The position numbers and the translations under genes were made by a program. From the NCBI GenBank assembly GCA_017416855.1, contig JAFQAZ010000021.1, positions 62,001 to 126,000 of the forward strand: DNA of 64,000 nucleotides, written 5' to 3'. Shown here piece by piece: positions 62,084 to 64,000 of the stretch. The DNA comes from Clostridia bacterium (GTDB lineage: Bacteria; Bacillota; Clostridia; UBA1381; UBA9506). The notes under the pieces are model-generated. The model ran no database searches, was not told where the DNA came from, and worked only from the letters and a program-made list of their open reading frames with translations. Each line of letters starts with the position of its first letter. Within the stretch, counting starts at the first letter, position 1.

Positions 62084-62113
62084 AGTCGCTGAGAGCTTTC
62101 GCTTTTAGCGACT
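62084..62113 (+). other. Hairpin between rpmH and rnpA
   Basis: A 13-base stem AGTCGCTGAGAGC with GCTTTTAGCGACT (two G-U pairs), loop TTTC. The following TTATTTC is a poor T tract, so it is more likely a partial terminator or RNA-processing site that sets the high L34 to low RnpA ratio. Confidence 0.55.
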
Positions 62114-62147
62114 TTATTTCATAATTACAGCGACTTCAGGTGTCTTT

Positions 62148-62543
62148 ATGAAGCAAACTATCAGTTTAAAGAAAAATGAACTTTTTTTACAGGTATATAA
62201 AAAAGGAAAACGGGTACATCATAAGAACTATATTCTGTATTATTTGCCCAACAAATTAAACTGTAACCGTCTCGGCATTAAAACCGGTAAAAAACTGGCC
62301 GGCGCTGTGCAACGAAACCGGATCAGAAGACTTGTTAAGGAAAGTTACCGTCTGCTTGAATCAGAGATAAAAACGGGATATGATTTTATTTTTGTTGCAA
62401 AAGACGGAGCTTTGACAGCAGATTCTTTAAACGAAACCATGAAGGCGATGACTTATCTTGTAAACACTGCCCGCTTGTTTCAGCCCGCAGTAAAACCCAT
62501 TCCTTCAAAAGAAACCGACACAGAGCAGCTTGAGGAAATTTAA
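62148..62543 (+). CDS. rnpA: Ribonuclease P protein component
   Basis: 131 residues. It helps the RNase P RNA cut the 5' leader from pre-tRNAs. ISLKKNELFLQVYKKGKRVHHKNYILYYLPN and the RNR motif GAVQRNRIRRLVKESYRL near residue 58 are diagnostic. The C-terminal ~20 residues (PIPSKETDTEQLEEI) extend slightly past the usual ~115-120. The RNA component is not in this window. Confidence 0.95.
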   Translation: MKQTISLKKNELFLQVYKKGKRVHHKNYILYYLPNKLNCNRLGIKTGKKLAGAVQRNRIRRLVKESYRLLESEIKTGYDFIFVAKDGALTADSLNETMKAMTYLVNTARLFQPAVKPIPSKETDTEQLEEI

Positions 62544-62564
62544 ACAGAAACGGGTTGTTTGATT

Positions 62565-62774
62565 ATGAAAAAGATTTTAATCTTTCTCATTCGTTTATAT
62601 CAGCGGTACATTTCCCCGCTCAAAAAACCTTGTTGTCGTTTTTACCCTACCTGTTCACAGTATGCCTTGGAGGCAATTACTAAAAAAGGAGTTTGGCGCG
62701 GCTCATATCTTGCTCTCCGGCGGATTTTAAAATGCCATCCTTTCCACAAAGGCGGTTATGATCCCGTGGAATAA
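62565..62774 (+). CDS. yidD: Membrane protein insertion efficiency factor YidD
   Basis: 69 residues from ATG 62565. [63 protein letters not shown] is the whole family pattern with its conserved cysteines (CC, C and C). It helps YidC insert membrane proteins. The ribosome site is weak, which suggests translation coupled to rnpA 22 bases upstream. Confidence 0.95.
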   Translation: MKKILIFLIRLYQRYISPLKKPCCRFYPTCSQYALEAITKKGVWRGSYLALRRILKCHPFHKGGYDPVE

Positions 62775-62837
62775 ATCGCGCCAATATCACGTTGCATTGA
62801 TTCACACTGCCGCTTAAAAGGAGGCATTTCATTAGGT

Positions 62838-63737
62838 ATGTTCAAAATTTTTGACCTGATTAATATCCCTTTGGGTTATTTATTTCGTTTTTTGTATCAG
62901 ATGTTGAATAATTACGGCTGGACTCTGGTAGCCTTTACCGTAATTACAAAATTGATTTTGTTGCCTTTAACCATTAAGCAACAAAAATCAATGACAAAAA
63001 TGCAAGCAATTCAGCCCCGGTTACAGGAGCTGCAAAAAAAATATCAGTACGATCAGCAAAAGCTCAGTCAGGAAACCATGAAGCTTTATAAAGACAACGA
63101 CGTAAGCCCTATGGGCGGATGTCTGCCCCTTTTGATTCAGTTTCCTCTTTTGATTGCTTTGTACAACATTATCCGTAGTCCGTTGACCTATGTTATGCAG
63201 TTGGGTCAGAGTGGTCCTTCCATTGCAGAGATTGCTGAAGTGATGAACGAAGCCGGCGCTAATGTAATGGCAACTGACCAGATTGGTATGGCTGCTAAAA
63301 TAGGTGAATACAGTTCTATACTGGCCGAAAAATTTGCCGATCTTAATATTTTAAATATTGATTTCTCCTTTTTCGGTCTGAATTTATCACAGCTCCCCAG
63401 CTTAACTGTGATAACCCCCTTGACACTCATTCCGATTTTAGCCGGTCTGACGACCTTCTTGTCATCCTGGTTGTCCAGCAAAATGAGTGGTCAGAGTGCT
63501 CCCGCTGGAGCTGACGATAAGCAAAATACCATGAAGATGATGACCTACTTATTCCCGCTGATGACAGTATTCTTCTCTATTTCTCTGCCGGCTGGTTTAG
63601 GTTTCTACTGGATTTTGTCTAACATCATTCAAATTGCGCAGCAATTTGTTTTACACCGTATGTTTCCGCCCGTTTCTGCCAATGCACCTACGCAAAAGCA
63701 TTTCAGAGAACGTGAGGCTGAAAGGAGAAAAAAATGA
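62838..63737 (+). CDS. yidC: Membrane protein insertase YidC (SpoIIIJ-like)
   Basis: 299 residues, five membrane segments expected. FTVITKLILLPLTIKQQKSMTKMQAIQPRLQELQKKYQ is the first conserved block with a membrane-embedded region, then SPMGGCLPLLIQFPLLIALYNIIR, and SISLPAGLGFYWILSNIIQIAQQFVLHR near the end. No lipobox is evident at the N-terminus, unlike Bacillus SpoIIIJ. AAAAGGAGG lies upstream. It overlaps jag by four bases (ATGA). In spore formers this insertase is also needed for forespore sigma-G activation. Confidence 0.95.
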   Translation: MFKIFDLINIPLGYLFRFLYQMLNNYGWTLVAFTVITKLILLPLTIKQQKSMTKMQAIQPRLQELQKKYQYDQQKLSQETMKLYKDNDVSPMGGCLPLLIQFPLLIALYNIIRSPLTYVMQLGQSGPSIAEIAEVMNEAGANVMATDQIGMAAKIGEYSSILAEKFADLNILNIDFSFFGLNLSQLPSLTVITPLTLIPILAGLTTFLSSWLSSKMSGQSAPAGADDKQNTMKMMTYLFPLMTVFFSISLPAGLGFYWILSNIIQIAQQFVLHRMFPPVSANAPTQKHFREREAERRKK

Positions 63738-64000
63738 GTAAAACCGTAAAAAAAGCGGCTAAAACCGTTAAAGAAGCTATCCAACTCGCTTTGGCTGAAT
63801 TAAGACTGACCGAAGATGATGTTGTAATTGAAGTTATTGAAGAAGGTTCTAAGGGTTTGTTTGGTTTGGGTGCTAAAGACGCTGTTGTTCAGGTTACTTC
63901 CAATGTGAACCCCGAAGATCGTGCCAGGGACTTTTTAGAAGATGTTTTCACCGCTATGGGCATGCGTGTAAGCATTGAAATTGAGCGCATTGAAAAAATC
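63734..64000 (+). CDS. jag: Jag/KhpB RNA-binding protein, N-terminal part (cut by window end)
   Basis: The first 89 residues: a Jag N-terminal domain (AKTVKEAIQLALAELRLTEDDVVIEVIEEGSKGLFGLGAKDAVVQV) followed by the beginning of the KH region (RARDFLEDVFTAMGM). KhpB proteins bind RNA with KhpA and affect cell elongation and division. The ATG overlaps the yidC stop, and AAAGGAG lies within the yidC end. Confidence 0.93.
   Translation, partial: MSKTVKKAAKTVKEAIQLALAELRLTEDDVVIEVIEEGSKGLFGLGAKDAVVQVTSNVNPEDRARDFLEDVFTAMGMRVSIEIERIEKI

Overview
The window comes from an endospore-forming, Gram-positive-type bacterium of the class Clostridia; nothing visible fixes the genus. The evidence is sporulation sigma factor K with its pro-sequence, a SipL-like spore morphogenesis protein, SpoVG, a GerA/SpoVAF-type protein, a PASTA-bearing SpoVD-like PBP with a SpoVE/FtsW partner, and a MurE with the DNPR motif of meso-diaminopimelate-adding enzymes. 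DUF4364, DUF6472, sbp/DUF1290 and DUF881 proteins are also typical of Clostridia and relatives. Almost all of the window is core chromosome. I see no insertion sequence, prophage, CRISPR array or rRNA operon.

Layout. 0-14 kb, mostly minus strand: 3' end of tgt, fba, a divergent pair around sipL, a DUF6472 gene, sigK, degV, a three-gene ABC-2 (GldAFG-like) operon, hisS-aspS, rpsU, and a DNA glycosylase/nitroreductase pair. 14-27 kb: murA1, trxB with a DUF4364 gene, an rRNA methyltransferase with tadA, the ftsK-ygiQ-folD operon, rpmB, an SOS-type dinB and a phosphohexomutase gene. 27-28.6 kb is a small AT-rich accessory patch with a ribbon-helix-helix protein, a tiny membrane protein and a decayed stretch. 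28-34 kb: an XRE-azlD pair, gyrB-gyrA, a small lipoprotein and an XRE regulator. 34-37 kb: a YtrA-type GntR/ABC operon with its operator. 37-53 kb: the division and cell wall (dcw) cluster mraZ-rsmH-ftsL-pbp-murE-murF-mraY-ftsW-murG-murA2-ftsQ-DUF881-sbp-ftsZ, without murD. 53-57 kb, minus strand: a Cys-rich protein, a HAD phosphatase, a two-OB-fold protein and murC. 57-64 kb: spoVG, the spoVAF-like gene, an FMN riboswitch with ribU, tRNA-Lys, a DUF896 gene, a zinc-ribbon/DUF5050 membrane protein, and rpmH-rnpA-yidD-yidC-jag.

How the parts work together. The dcw cluster supplies most lipid II synthesis steps (murA, murE, murF, mraY, murG, with murC nearby) and the septal machine (ftsL, ftsQ, ftsW, PBP, ftsZ). 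MraZ probably controls it through four TGG-type repeats at exact 10 bp phasing. Regulation is readable at several places: a LexA-type box at dinB, an FMN riboswitch at ribU, a YtrA-type palindrome, a palindrome at the degV promoter, and an inverted repeat reaching the Shine-Dalgarno of murA2. Vegetative promoters are very uniform: nearly all have a 17 bp spacer and many carry TGG just before the -10.

I did not find a clearly new multi-gene system. The best candidates for undescribed biology are the zinc-ribbon/DUF5050 membrane protein, the Cys-rich protein downstream of ftsZ, the murA2 leader structure, the long ygiQ/folD overlap, and the orphan azlD coupled to an XRE regulator.
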